IMG/VR virus record: IMGVR_UViG_3300028025_004645
Span: 1 to 44,639 of that record
Length of the DNA: 44,639 nt
Source: a virus
Strand: one strand, 5' to 3'
This document shows positions 23,897-30,785 of the stretch, piece after piece. The notes beneath the pieces are model-generated. The model searched no databases, was not told the origin of the DNA, and was given only the letters and a program-made list of their open reading frames with translations. How positions within the stretch are numbered: position 1 is the first letter of the stretch; each line of letters begins with the position of its first letter. The position numbers were made by a program, and so were the translations under genes.

Positions 23897-24546
23897 AAAC
23901 ATTCAAAGAATACTTAGAAGAAAAAGGTCGTTGCTGGCCAGGTCATAAACCTGTTCCAGGTAAAAAACCTTTTTCTCCAGGCAGCTGCACAAAAGAAGAA
24001 CTTGAATTGCAGGAAGATTTGAGAAAATGGTTTGCTCAAAAATGGGTTCGCATGGACACCAAGGGAAACATTAAAGGTGATTGTGCTCGTGAACCTGGTG
24101 AAGGTAAACCAAAATGTCTACCTCAATCAAAAGCACAGTCCTTAGGTAAAGAAGGTCGTGCCAGTGCAGCAAGAAGAAAACGCAGAGAAGATCCTAATCC
24201 AGAACGCCGTGGTGCACCTATCAATGTTGCTACCGAAGAAGTTGAACAAATTGATGAAAAGAATGTTCCGACAAGTCCAGAAAAATGGGCTAGAGCTAAA
24301 TCTGCTGCGAAATCAAAATTTGCAGTATATCCATCAGCATACGCAAACGCATGGGCATCAAAGAAATATAAATCGATGGGTGGCGGATGGAGAGCAACAT
24401 CGGAAGAAGTTATGTCTGCTGCACCAACTAACGCTGTAGGCACTGGTAATATTGCAGGTTCAGGTGGCGCAGGCGGAGAACCAGGTGTTTCTAAGAAAAG
24501 AAATCCACTAATGTCATTCTACAAACGAAAAAATCCAAAGATGTAA
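23893..24546 (+). CDS. Basic virion-associated protein with capsid-targeting N-terminus (DUF5872-like)
   Basis: This 217-residue protein starts MKTFKEYLEE, the closest match in the window to the T4 internal-protein leader MKTYQEFIAE, with LEE at residues 8-10. After a Cys/Pro segment (CWPGHKPVPGKKPFSPGSC) comes a block I associate with DUF5872: KWVRMDTKGNIKGDCAREPG, KPKCLPQSKAQSLGKEGRAS and ARRKRREDPNPERRG. Then EEVEQIDEKN, PSAYANAWASKKYKSMGGG and a glycine-rich linker. It is strongly basic, as expected for a DNA-associated internal head protein. ATGA overlap with the upstream gene; TATAAATG at 23821 is a weak possible late promoter. Confidence 0.8.
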   Translation: MKTFKEYLEEKGRCWPGHKPVPGKKPFSPGSCTKEELELQEDLRKWFAQKWVRMDTKGNIKGDCAREPGEGKPKCLPQSKAQSLGKEGRASAARRKRREDPNPERRGAPINVATEEVEQIDEKNVPTSPEKWARAKSAAKSKFAVYPSAYANAWASKKYKSMGGGWRATSEEVMSAAPTNAVGTGNIAGSGGAGGEPGVSKKRNPLMSFYKRKNPKM

Positions 24547-24547
24547 T

Positions 24548-24994
24548 ATGTGGATACTTCAATGGTTGCCTAACTGGATCTTTTACGGAATATTTTTTGC
24601 AGGTCTATTAGGTCTGTTGGTCACTTACGTAATGAAATTCATACCGCTTGTATATGTGTATCGGACACCAATACAAGCGGTTTCTGTTATCCTAATCGCA
24701 TTAGGCACTTATATGTCTGGTGCAATATCAAATGAGGAAGCATGGCAGGCCAGAGTAAAAGAGATGGAAGAAAAGGTTGCTGCAGCAGAAGTACAGTCTA
24801 AAGAAGAAAATATAAAGATTGTTGAAAAAGTGGTAAAGAAGGTACAAATAGTCAAAACCCGTGGTGATGATATTGTTAAATATGTAGATAGAGAAGTGGT
24901 TAAGTATGACACGAAATTTGCTCCAGGTGGTGTCTGTGAGATACCTAAAGAGTTTATCAAGGCACACAATGATGCAGCTGAGGCACCAAAATGA
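24548..24994 (+). CDS. Probable i-spanin (Rz-like)
   Basis: This 148-residue protein has two hydrophobic segments (about residues 8-35 and 40-62), a charged coiled coil (EEAWQARVKEMEEKVAAAE through KVQIV) and the C-terminal VCEIPKEFIKAHNDAAEAP, which resembles the C.vP..f...HN.AA ending of Rz proteins. Two membrane segments instead of one is unusual. Its last four bases overlap a lipoprotein gene, as in classic Rz/Rz1 pairs. The pair would fuse inner and outer membrane in the last step of lysis. Confidence 0.75.
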   Translation: MWILQWLPNWIFYGIFFAGLLGLLVTYVMKFIPLVYVYRTPIQAVSVILIALGTYMSGAISNEEAWQARVKEMEEKVAAAEVQSKEENIKIVEKVVKKVQIVKTRGDDIVKYVDREVVKYDTKFAPGGVCEIPKEFIKAHNDAAEAPK

Positions 24995-25251
24995 AATATT
25001 TGTTGATATTATTAATGTTGACTGGTTGTTCCACCACCGTTCCTGTTACAGTAAAGTTTCCTGAAGCACCAGGTAATGTAGCAATGACTGCTTGTCCACA
25101 ATTACAAAAATTACAAGAAGATTCTAAATTGAGTGATATAAGTAAAACAATCACTATAAATTATAATACATATTACGAATGTGCTATCAAAACAGATGCA
25201 TGGATTGAATGGTATCAAAAACAAAAACATATATTTGAAAGTGTGAAATGA
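24991..25251 (+). CDS. Probable o-spanin lipoprotein (Rz1-like)
   Basis: This 86-residue protein has a short signal peptide ending in the lipobox L-T-G-C (C13), then STTVPVTVKFPEAPG and a helical domain with TACPQLQKLQED and YYECAIKTDAWIEWYQKQK. As an outer-membrane lipoprotein overlapping the i-spanin gene it completes the spanin complex and shows that the host is Gram-negative. It is less Pro-rich than lambda Rz1. Confidence 0.75.
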   Translation: MKYLLILLMLTGCSTTVPVTVKFPEAPGNVAMTACPQLQKLQEDSKLSDISKTITINYNTYYECAIKTDAWIEWYQKQKHIFESVK

Positions 25252-25769
25252 CAGAAGAACAAGAAATCACAAAAGAACGCACCGGTTGGATTATTACATT
25301 TTTGGCCGCATTTTTAGCAATTACATCATTACTTGATGGTGGCAATTCATCACAAATTTTAGATAACACCATCGAAGCAAACAATGTTTGGTCCTTTTAT
25401 CAAGCAAAGAGTATTAAACAATCGTTAGCTGAATTATCATATGATAATGCAGTTCGTAATGGTGATAAAAGAAAAGCTGAAATTATGAAAGCCAAAATTG
25501 AACGTTATGAATCCGAACCTTCTACAGGTGAAGGTAAAAAAGAATTAATGGCAAAGGCTCGTGCAATTGAAGCGGAGAGAGCAATAGCGGAACTAAAAAG
25601 TCCTTGGTACACATACTCTAATGCTTTCTATCAAATTGCAATCGTTATATTAGCCGCATCTATGTTGACAATGAGTAAACGAATGTACTGGATTGGAATC
25701 GGTCTTGGTGCTTTTGCAGTTTTATTAATGTCTCAAGGTGCTTTGTTATGGTTACCGATAACATTATAA
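25248..25769 (+). CDS. DUF4337-like membrane protein
   Basis: This 173-residue protein has an N-terminal membrane segment (GWIITFLAAFLAITSLLDGG), a soluble helical middle starting NNVWSFYQAKSIKQSLAEL, and two C-terminal segments (FYQIAIVILAASMLTMSK, YWIGIGLGAFAVLLMSQGALL). NxWxxYQAKxIK is what I associate with DUF4337, a bacterial membrane family of unknown function, so the gene is probably host-derived. It overlaps the o-spanin gene by four bases. A holin or lysis-timing role is possible but unsupported. Confidence 0.75.
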   Translation: MTEEQEITKERTGWIITFLAAFLAITSLLDGGNSSQILDNTIEANNVWSFYQAKSIKQSLAELSYDNAVRNGDKRKAEIMKAKIERYESEPSTGEGKKELMAKARAIEAERAIAELKSPWYTYSNAFYQIAIVILAASMLTMSKRMYWIGIGLGAFAVLLMSQGALLWLPITL

Positions 25770-25778
25770 GGACTGAAA

Positions 25779-26402
25779 ATGGAATTAACAAAAGAACAAT
25801 TAAAACAATTACTTCCTAAGAACCCATACATTGACCACTGGCACCATGCATTGTCAATTCTATTGCCCGATTATGAAATCAATACACCTCAGAGAATGGC
25901 TGCTTTTATAGCACAATGTTCACATGAGTCTGGTGGTTTCATGGTTCTCAAAGAGAATCTAAATTACAAAGCTGCATCTTTACGCAAGTTGTTTAGTAAG
26001 TATTTTCCAAATGATGACATTGCAAATCAATATGCATCGAAACCAAATAAACAAGAAGCAATTGCAAACCGCATCTACGCATCACGTATGGGTAATGGAC
26101 CAGAAGAATCTGGTGATGGTTATAAGTTCTGTGGCCGTGGTTTGATTCAATTGACAGGCCGTGACAACTACACATTCTTTGCTGGATCATTAAGTATCTC
26201 TGTTGAAGAAGCATCAGAATATCTACAGACATTTGAAGGTGCAGCACAATCAGCATGTTGGTTTTGGGAAACAAATAACTTGAACCAGTGGGCAGATAAA
26301 GGTGATATTGTTACATTGACTAAACGTATCAACGGCGGCACCATCGGACTTGAGGACCGCATCAAACATTATGAACATGCACTCCACGTTTTTGGAGTAT
26401 AA
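25779..26402 (+). CDS. GH19 family endolysin
   Basis: This 207-residue muralytic enzyme has the glycoside hydrolase 19 signatures AQCSHESGGF (catalytic Glu E50) and LKENLNYKA with a second Glu, then CGRGLIQLTGRDNY and CWFWETNNLN ... KRINGG. It has no signal peptide, so export needs a holin. T4 itself uses an unrelated lysozyme; the GH19 type is common in other phages. AAGGA precedes the ATG. It lies directly beside the spanins and candidate holins. Confidence 0.93.
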   Translation: MELTKEQLKQLLPKNPYIDHWHHALSILLPDYEINTPQRMAAFIAQCSHESGGFMVLKENLNYKAASLRKLFSKYFPNDDIANQYASKPNKQEAIANRIYASRMGNGPEESGDGYKFCGRGLIQLTGRDNYTFFAGSLSISVEEASEYLQTFEGAAQSACWFWETNNLNQWADKGDIVTLTKRINGGTIGLEDRIKHYEHALHVFGV

Positions 26403-26403
26403 T

Positions 26404-26838
26404 ATGAAAAAACTTATATTAATACTTGCATTGTTACCTTGTTTGGTGTTTGCACAAAAACAACCCCAAGGCGTTACTTATGACGCACAGATTATTAGAG
26501 TAACGGATGGCGATACAGTTGTTATTGCCGCACCTTTTCTACCTGCACCACTCAAACCCGAACTTGCGATACGAGTCTATGGAGTCGATACTCCGGAAAA
26601 AGGATTTAGAGGACAATGTGACAGTGAAAAACAACGTGGTGAAGCCGCAAGTGTTTTCACTAAAAATCTTATTAATGCCAGTCAACAACGACAAGTCATA
26701 CTATACGGTTGGGATAAATTTGGTGGCCGTGTATTAGGTGACATAATTTTAAACGGACAAAGCCTACGTGCTCAACTAATTGCTAATGGTTTTGCTCGTG
26801 AATATTACGGCGATGCTAAACAAAGTTGGTGTCAATAA
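26404..26838 (+). CDS. Exported staphylococcal-nuclease-like protein (thermonuclease)
   Basis: This 144-residue protein has a signal peptide (MKKLILILALLPCLVFA, cleaved about residue 17) and a full SNase domain: IRVTDGDTVVI (D35, D37), AIRVYGVDTPE (R57, D62, E65), EAASVFTKNL, GWDKFGGRVLGDI with the third catalytic Arg, and LIANGFAREYYG. It should hydrolyse DNA or RNA with Ca2+ in the periplasm. I set the start at ATG 26404, since longer forms read back into the endolysin gene. Roles could be degrading incoming or released DNA. Confidence 0.9.
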   Translation: MKKLILILALLPCLVFAQKQPQGVTYDAQIIRVTDGDTVVIAAPFLPAPLKPELAIRVYGVDTPEKGFRGQCDSEKQRGEAASVFTKNLINASQQRQVILYGWDKFGGRVLGDIILNGQSLRAQLIANGFAREYYGDAKQSWCQ

Positions 26839-26847
26839 GGAATAAAC

Positions 26848-27135
26848 ATGTCAGATAAAAAACTATTATATATAGCAATTACGATTCTTATTTTGCCATT
26901 ATCATTGGCTTTCTTTGGTGGTGATAGATTCAGATATCCTTGCCAAGATCCTGATAATTGGGATAAAGAATTTTGCAAACTACCAAAGTGTGATGTGACA
27001 AGAACTTGTCCCGAACATATTTTCAAAGGACAACGTGATCCAAGATTAGGACCAGAAACTCCTAAAGTTGCAGCACCATCAGTAACACCATCACAATGTA
27101 TTACACCAACTCAAGGAGCGAATTGTGGAAAATAA
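26848..27135 (+). CDS. Small exported or membrane-anchored Cys-rich protein
   Basis: This 95-residue protein has one N-terminal hydrophobic segment (LLYIAITILILPLSLAFFGG) followed by a Cys/Pro-rich region with FRYPCQDPDNWDKEFCKLPK, CDVTRTC and QCITPTQGANCGK, six Cys in all. The Cys are likely paired as disulfides in the periplasm. Function unknown. AAGGA ribosome binding site; it overlaps the next gene by 11 bases. Confidence 0.75.
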   Translation: MSDKKLLYIAITILILPLSLAFFGGDRFRYPCQDPDNWDKEFCKLPKCDVTRTCPEHIFKGQRDPRLGPETPKVAAPSVTPSQCITPTQGANCGK

Positions 27136-27625
27136 TAATTTTATGTATACAGAAGAACAGTTGATGGCTCGACTGAAATTCTTCATTGGTATTTGTTTAG
27201 CATTAACATTGACAGGTATTGTATTTGTTGTGTTATACTCCATCATTTTTGTAACACAGCCATTGAACGCTATTAGTCCAATTGACCAAAAGTTCTTTGA
27301 GTTGATTATTCCAATTGCAACATTTTTAACAGGTACTTTATCTGGTATTATGTTGGCAGGTAACGATAAAGATTTGAGAGCAAAAGCATTAGAAGCCGCA
27401 AATAAACCACCAACTATTTCAGGACCACCACCAAATGCACCAAACAACTCAACATCAAGCACAACAAGCCCTACTAGCAGTACAGGATTTGGAACGTCAA
27501 CGTTTGGCACCACAACATCAACAAGCACTAGTACAAGTAGCGTTGGAAGCATATCTCAACCACAAGTCGTCACCGGCTTTGGTGGAAAACCTGCACCAGC
27601 ACCAGCACCACAACCAGAACTATAA
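27125..27625 (+). CDS. Two-TM membrane protein with Ser/Thr-rich tail, holin candidate
   Basis: This 166-residue protein starts at GTG 27125, which has AAGGAG at 27113-27118 in good spacing. It has two membrane segments (FFIGICLALTLTGIVFVVLY and FFELIIPIATFLTGTLSGIML), then a short charged stretch and about 70 residues of Ser, Thr, Pro and Gly ending in APAPAPQPEL. Two TM segments near an endolysin suggest a holin or antiholin, but the long low-complexity tail is unusual and the call is tentative. Confidence 0.7.
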   Translation: MENNNFMYTEEQLMARLKFFIGICLALTLTGIVFVVLYSIIFVTQPLNAISPIDQKFFELIIPIATFLTGTLSGIMLAGNDKDLRAKALEAANKPPTISGPPPNAPNNSTSSTTSPTSSTGFGTSTFGTTTSTSTSTSSVGSISQPQVVTGFGGKPAPAPAPQPEL

Positions 27626-27633
27626 GGACTAAC

Positions 27634-27864
27634 ATGGCAACAAATCAAAAAATCTCCGAAGCAGTAGCAGAAGTCATTGAAGGAGAAATGACGGGTAAAA
27701 AGTGGTATTATAGTAAAACATTTTGGGCTAACATCATTGCAGGCGCAGCTGTTATTGCACAATCCAGTTACGGTTTCGTATTGCCTGTAGAATATCAAAT
27801 GGTAGCACTCAGCTTAATTAACATGGCTTTGCGTAAAATAACCACTGGCGCAGTCACTTGGTAA
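27634..27864 (+). CDS. Small holin-like protein
   Basis: This 76-residue protein contains KWYYSKTFWANIIAGAAVIAQ, then GFVLPVEYQMVALSLINMAL and RKITTGAV. The SKTxWxNI...A..GF.L......AL.NxxLRxIT pattern is common in small phage proteins next to lysins that are often annotated as holins. It has one or two short membrane segments. AAGGA lies just upstream. Confidence 0.65.
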   Translation: MATNQKISEAVAEVIEGEMTGKKWYYSKTFWANIIAGAAVIAQSSYGFVLPVEYQMVALSLINMALRKITTGAVTW

Positions 27865-27885
27865 AAAAATATAAAGGAAAATAAA

Positions 27886-28083
27886 ATGAAAAAATTACTA
27901 TTAGTTACAGGCCTATGCCTATCATTGTTTGCACAAGCTGCAGAAAAAGTTAAAGTGTGTGTTGACGTAAAAGACAAAGCGGGCCAAGTTGTTAAAGACA
28001 AAGCCGGCAAACCAAAACAAAATTGCAAAGAAATGAAAGTTCATAAGAAACTAGAAGGTACAGAAGTTCCTGTGAAAAAATAA
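27886..28083 (+). CDS. Short exported Lys-rich protein
   Basis: This 65-residue protein has a clear signal peptide (MKKLLLVTGLCLSLFAQAA, AxA-type site at about residue 19) and a mature part with KVCVDVKDKAGQVVKDKAGK, a small internal repeat KDKAG, and two Cys that may form a disulfide. It is strongly basic. Strong AAGGA site. The stop overlaps the IscA-like gene (TAATG). Function unknown. Confidence 0.7.
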   Translation: MKKLLLVTGLCLSLFAQAAEKVKVCVDVKDKAGQVVKDKAGKPKQNCKEMKVHKKLEGTEVPVKK

Positions 28084-28391
28084 TGTTGACAATAACTGAA
28101 GCTGCAACCGAACAGATAAAAGAAATCTTATTAGGTGAACAATCAAAATATATTAGAGCCTTTGTAGAGGGTGGTGGTTGTTCGGGCTTCAATTATGGAT
28201 TCATGTTGGATGACTTAAAGAGTGAAGATGATTTCGAATTGTCTGAACAATTAATTGTGGATTCAATAAGTATGCAGTATTTGACCGGCGCAACAATTGA
28301 TTTTAAGGTAGAACTTATGGGTGCAAATTTTGTTGTAAGTAATCCAAATGCCAAATCCACTTGTGGTTGCGGCAGTAGTTTTAGTGTATAA
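28083..28391 (+). CDS. A-type iron-sulfur carrier, IscA/ErpA/HesB-like
   Basis: This 102-residue protein is a complete A-type carrier. It has ITEAATEQIKEIL at the start, EGGGCSGFNYGF with the first ligand Cys (C33), and STCGCGSSFSV at the C-terminus (C94, C96), giving the usual three-Cys arrangement. Such proteins pass Fe-S clusters to apo-enzymes. Similar genes occur in some marine phages as host-derived metabolic genes. Candidate clients in this window are not obvious, since the RNR here is class I and not Fe-S. Confidence 0.92.
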   Translation: MLTITEAATEQIKEILLGEQSKYIRAFVEGGGCSGFNYGFMLDDLKSEDDFELSEQLIVDSISMQYLTGATIDFKVELMGANFVVSNPNAKSTCGCGSSFSV

Positions 28392-28402
28392 GAAAGAATC
28401 AA

Positions 28403-28705
28403 ATGGCAACCACAGTAGAAAGAATCGGCATCGTTGAAACTAAGGTAGAAAACCTTAATGAAAAACTAGACGATTTAAAAGTTGATGTTAAAGAGATGCA
28501 CGCTTGCCTCGATAAAACACGGGATAGTTTAACGGAAAAACTGGAGCAGATGTATACCGCATCATGTGAACAACATACCCAATTGGCTAACAAAATAGGT
28601 GACCTGGAAAAAATCCGTCAGAAAATGGTGTGGATGGTTGCCGGTGCCGTTGCGGTTCTTGGAATACTTTCTGGTCATTTGAAAGAGATACTTGCATTTT
28701 TATGA
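28403..28705 (+). CDS. Coiled-coil protein with C-terminal membrane anchor
   Basis: This 100-residue protein is a continuous helix with heptads (VERIGIVETKVENLNEKLDD ... ) followed by a C-terminal membrane segment (MVWMVAGAVAVLGILSGHL). The layout is that of XhlA-type haemolysin/holin accessory proteins, which assist lysis in some phages. Family membership is inferred from layout only. It is the last gene of the lysis/envelope block; the primase promoter overlaps its 3' end. Confidence 0.7.
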   Translation: MATTVERIGIVETKVENLNEKLDDLKVDVKEMHACLDKTRDSLTEKLEQMYTASCEQHTQLANKIGDLEKIRQKMVWMVAGAVAVLGILSGHLKEILAFL

Positions 28706-28720
28706 TAATTAGTGTATAAT
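28692..28720 (+). promoter_or_regulatory. Sigma70-type promoter for the primase operon
   Basis: TTGCAT (28692-28697), a 17-nt spacer and TATAAT (28715-28720) with an extended -10 TG (GTGTATAAT). The start would be about 28727, leaving a 26-nt leader. The 10-mer AGTGTATAAT is identical to that in the promoter at 37448-37475. Confidence 0.7.
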
Positions 28721-28752
28721 CTAGTTTCTTGTAAACTCCACACTATTTTGTT

Positions 28753-29766
28753 ATGTCCGTTTTCATTGATAGAACCTTTCTGCTAAGGGTATCCCCGAAG
28801 CTTCAAAAATTCACACAAAAGAAGGATAACCTGTACAATTTCAGGTGTCCTCTTTGTGGCGACTCAACCAAGAACAAAACCAAAGCTCGTGGTTATGTTT
28901 ACGAAAAAAAGAACAATTATTTTTATATGTGCCACAATTGTGGTGCATCCACTTCCTTTTATAATTTCCTGGAGAAGGTTGATGCAACCCTAGTTAAAGA
29001 ATATGCACTTGAGAGGTATAAAAATGGTGAACAGGGACGTGACAATTACGTTAAACCAACTTTCGAAGAATTCAAATCTGAAACCCCGAAGTTTCGTACT
29101 AAATTCGATATTCCATCGGTCGAATCGTTACCAGAAGAACATTTTGCGAAAGTGTATGTCAAATCCCGCAAAATACCAGAGCCGTTTCATGCACACCTAT
29201 ATTTTGCACAGGACTTTAAAGGCTTTGTCGAAAGTCTGCAAATAGAAAAAGAAGGACTCAAGGAAGATGATCCTAGGTTAGTCATTCCGTTTTATGATGA
29301 AAATAAAAATCTTGTGGCTTTTCAAGGTCGTGCTTTGGGTGAATCTAAACTGAGATATATCACCGTAAAGACAGACAAAGAGAATCACAAGTTGTTCGGG
29401 ACTGACCGGATCGACACGGAACAGATGATTTATGTTGTGGAAGGTCCTATTGACTCCATGTTCCTGGAGAATGCCGTGGCCACTGCCGATTCGAATTTGA
29501 TGGCTGCATCTAAACATTTTGATAAGTCAAAAATAGTTTTGGTGTATGACAACGAACCACGAAATAAAGAACTACATAAGCAGATGGACAAGGCCATTGA
29601 AGAACACTACAATGTGGTAATTTGGCCAGAAATGATTGTTGAAAAGGATATTAATGATATGGTTTTAAATGGTTTTTCACCAGATGAAATACAAGATATC
29701 ATAAGTAAATATACCTTTGTGAATCTTAGAGCAAAGATGGAATTTATTAATTGGAAAAAGACTTGA
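28753..29766 (+). CDS. 61: DNA primase, T4 gp61-like
   Basis: This 337-residue protein makes RNA primers and acts with gp41. The N-terminal zinc ribbon is RCPLCGDS (C32, C35) and MCHNCGAS (C60, C63), and the N-terminus resembles T4 gp61. The TOPRIM core shows YVVEGPIDSMF and KIVLVYDNEPRN, then KDINDMVLNG. Length matches T4 gp61 (342). No Shine-Dalgarno is visible before the ATG in the short leader, which may keep translation low. Confidence 0.95.
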   Translation: MSVFIDRTFLLRVSPKLQKFTQKKDNLYNFRCPLCGDSTKNKTKARGYVYEKKNNYFYMCHNCGASTSFYNFLEKVDATLVKEYALERYKNGEQGRDNYVKPTFEEFKSETPKFRTKFDIPSVESLPEEHFAKVYVKSRKIPEPFHAHLYFAQDFKGFVESLQIEKEGLKEDDPRLVIPFYDENKNLVAFQGRALGESKLRYITVKTDKENHKLFGTDRIDTEQMIYVVEGPIDSMFLENAVATADSNLMAASKHFDKSKIVLVYDNEPRNKELHKQMDKAIEEHYNVVIWPEMIVEKDINDMVLNGFSPDEIQDIISKYTFVNLRAKMEFINWKKT

Positions 29767-29781
29767 AATGGAGATTTTGTT

Positions 29782-30432
29782 ATGAATGTAAAATTAATAT
29801 CATACACACAGGGAGCAGATGGTAAGAATTTGTTAGAACAGGTTGCTTTTGCGGCCAGAGTCTCAAATCCTGCCAATCAAAATAATAGCGAAACATCTGA
29901 AAAGTTGGTTCGTTATCTTATCAAAAATCAACATTGGTCACCACTTGAAATGGTGAACATTTGTTTAGAAATAAACACAACAAGAGATATTGCAAGACAA
30001 ATTTTAAGGCATCGTTCATTTTCCTTTCAGGAATTTAGTCAACGATATGCAGAGGCGACTCAATTAGGTTTTGAACTAAAAGAAGCAAGGATGCAAGATA
30101 CAAAGAATCGTCAGAATAGTTTACCCAGTACAGATTTTACGTTGGATGATATGTGGCAAATTCAACAAAATAAACTTTTGGAACAAGTGCAGAAAACATA
30201 CAAGTGGGCACTTGACAATGGTATTGCTAAAGAACAAGCGAGAGCAGTATTACCAGAAGGTATGACTGGTTCACGTTTGTATATGAATGGAACGCTTCGT
30301 TCTTGGGTTCACTATATACAACTCAGGTCAGCAAACGGGACACAGAAAGAACACAGAGAGATTGCATTGGCTTGTGCTGATGTTATCGAACCCATTTTCC
30401 CTATGATTAAGGAGTACACCAATGGACAGTAA
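29782..30432 (+). CDS. thyX: Flavin-dependent thymidylate synthase ThyX
   Basis: This 216-residue enzyme makes dTMP from dUMP using FAD, NADPH and methylene-tetrahydrofolate. The signature RHRSFSFQEFSQRY (R76-Y89) matches RHRxxSxNxxSxR with Gln in place of Asn, a variant I believe is frequent in phages. LPEGMTGSRLYMNGTLRSW and QLRSANGTQKEHREIA complete the family pattern. T4 uses ThyA instead. GGAG precedes the ATG. It overlaps the MazG-like gene and heads the nucleotide block. Confidence 0.96.
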   Translation: MNVKLISYTQGADGKNLLEQVAFAARVSNPANQNNSETSEKLVRYLIKNQHWSPLEMVNICLEINTTRDIARQILRHRSFSFQEFSQRYAEATQLGFELKEARMQDTKNRQNSLPSTDFTLDDMWQIQQNKLLEQVQKTYKWALDNGIAKEQARAVLPEGMTGSRLYMNGTLRSWVHYIQLRSANGTQKEHREIALACADVIEPIFPMIKEYTNGQ

Positions 30433-30781
30433 GAATGATGTAAGAATCTTTATGGATGCATGTGACCAGAAGGCGAGGGATTTTGGTGGCCAAGCAGAGT
30501 TATACATGGACTTGGTGATGGAAGAATTTCGTGAATTGGTTACAGCTTATGCAAACAGAGACATAGTGGAAATTGCTGATGCAACAGCGGATTTAAAATG
30601 GGTTCTTGAGGGATTAGAAATCACACTGAATATACCACAACAAGAAGTTTGGGATGAAGTATCAAGAAGTAACTTGGCCAAAATCAGTTCCAGTGGCAAA
30701 GTAGAAAAAAGAAAAGATGGTAAGGTATTAAAACCAGAAGGTTGGACACCACCTAATATTAAAGCAATTATAAGAAAGTAA
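30422..30781 (+). CDS. MazG/HisE-like nucleotide pyrophosphohydrolase
   Basis: This 119-residue all-helical protein has LVMEEFRELVTAY and IVEIADATADLKWVLEG, giving the EExxE and ExxD metal-binding pattern of the MazG/PRA-PH superfamily. The C-terminal VWDEVSRSNLAKI, GKVEKRKDGKVLKPEGWTPP is typical of phage members. It probably hydrolyses a nucleoside triphosphate, for example dUTP or a damaged dNTP; the substrate is not determined. AAGGAG lies 5' of its ATG inside thyX. Confidence 0.88.
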   Translation: MDSKNDVRIFMDACDQKARDFGGQAELYMDLVMEEFRELVTAYANRDIVEIADATADLKWVLEGLEITLNIPQQEVWDEVSRSNLAKISSSGKVEKRKDGKVLKPEGWTPPNIKAIIRK

Positions 30782-30785
30782 AAAT

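Noticed and set aside
27091-27552. 153-codon minus-strand frame opposite the Ser/Thr-rich membrane protein
   Set aside because: It arises from the Ser/Thr/Pro repeats of the plus-strand gene, giving a Val/Leu-rich translation; no ribosome binding site was noticed.
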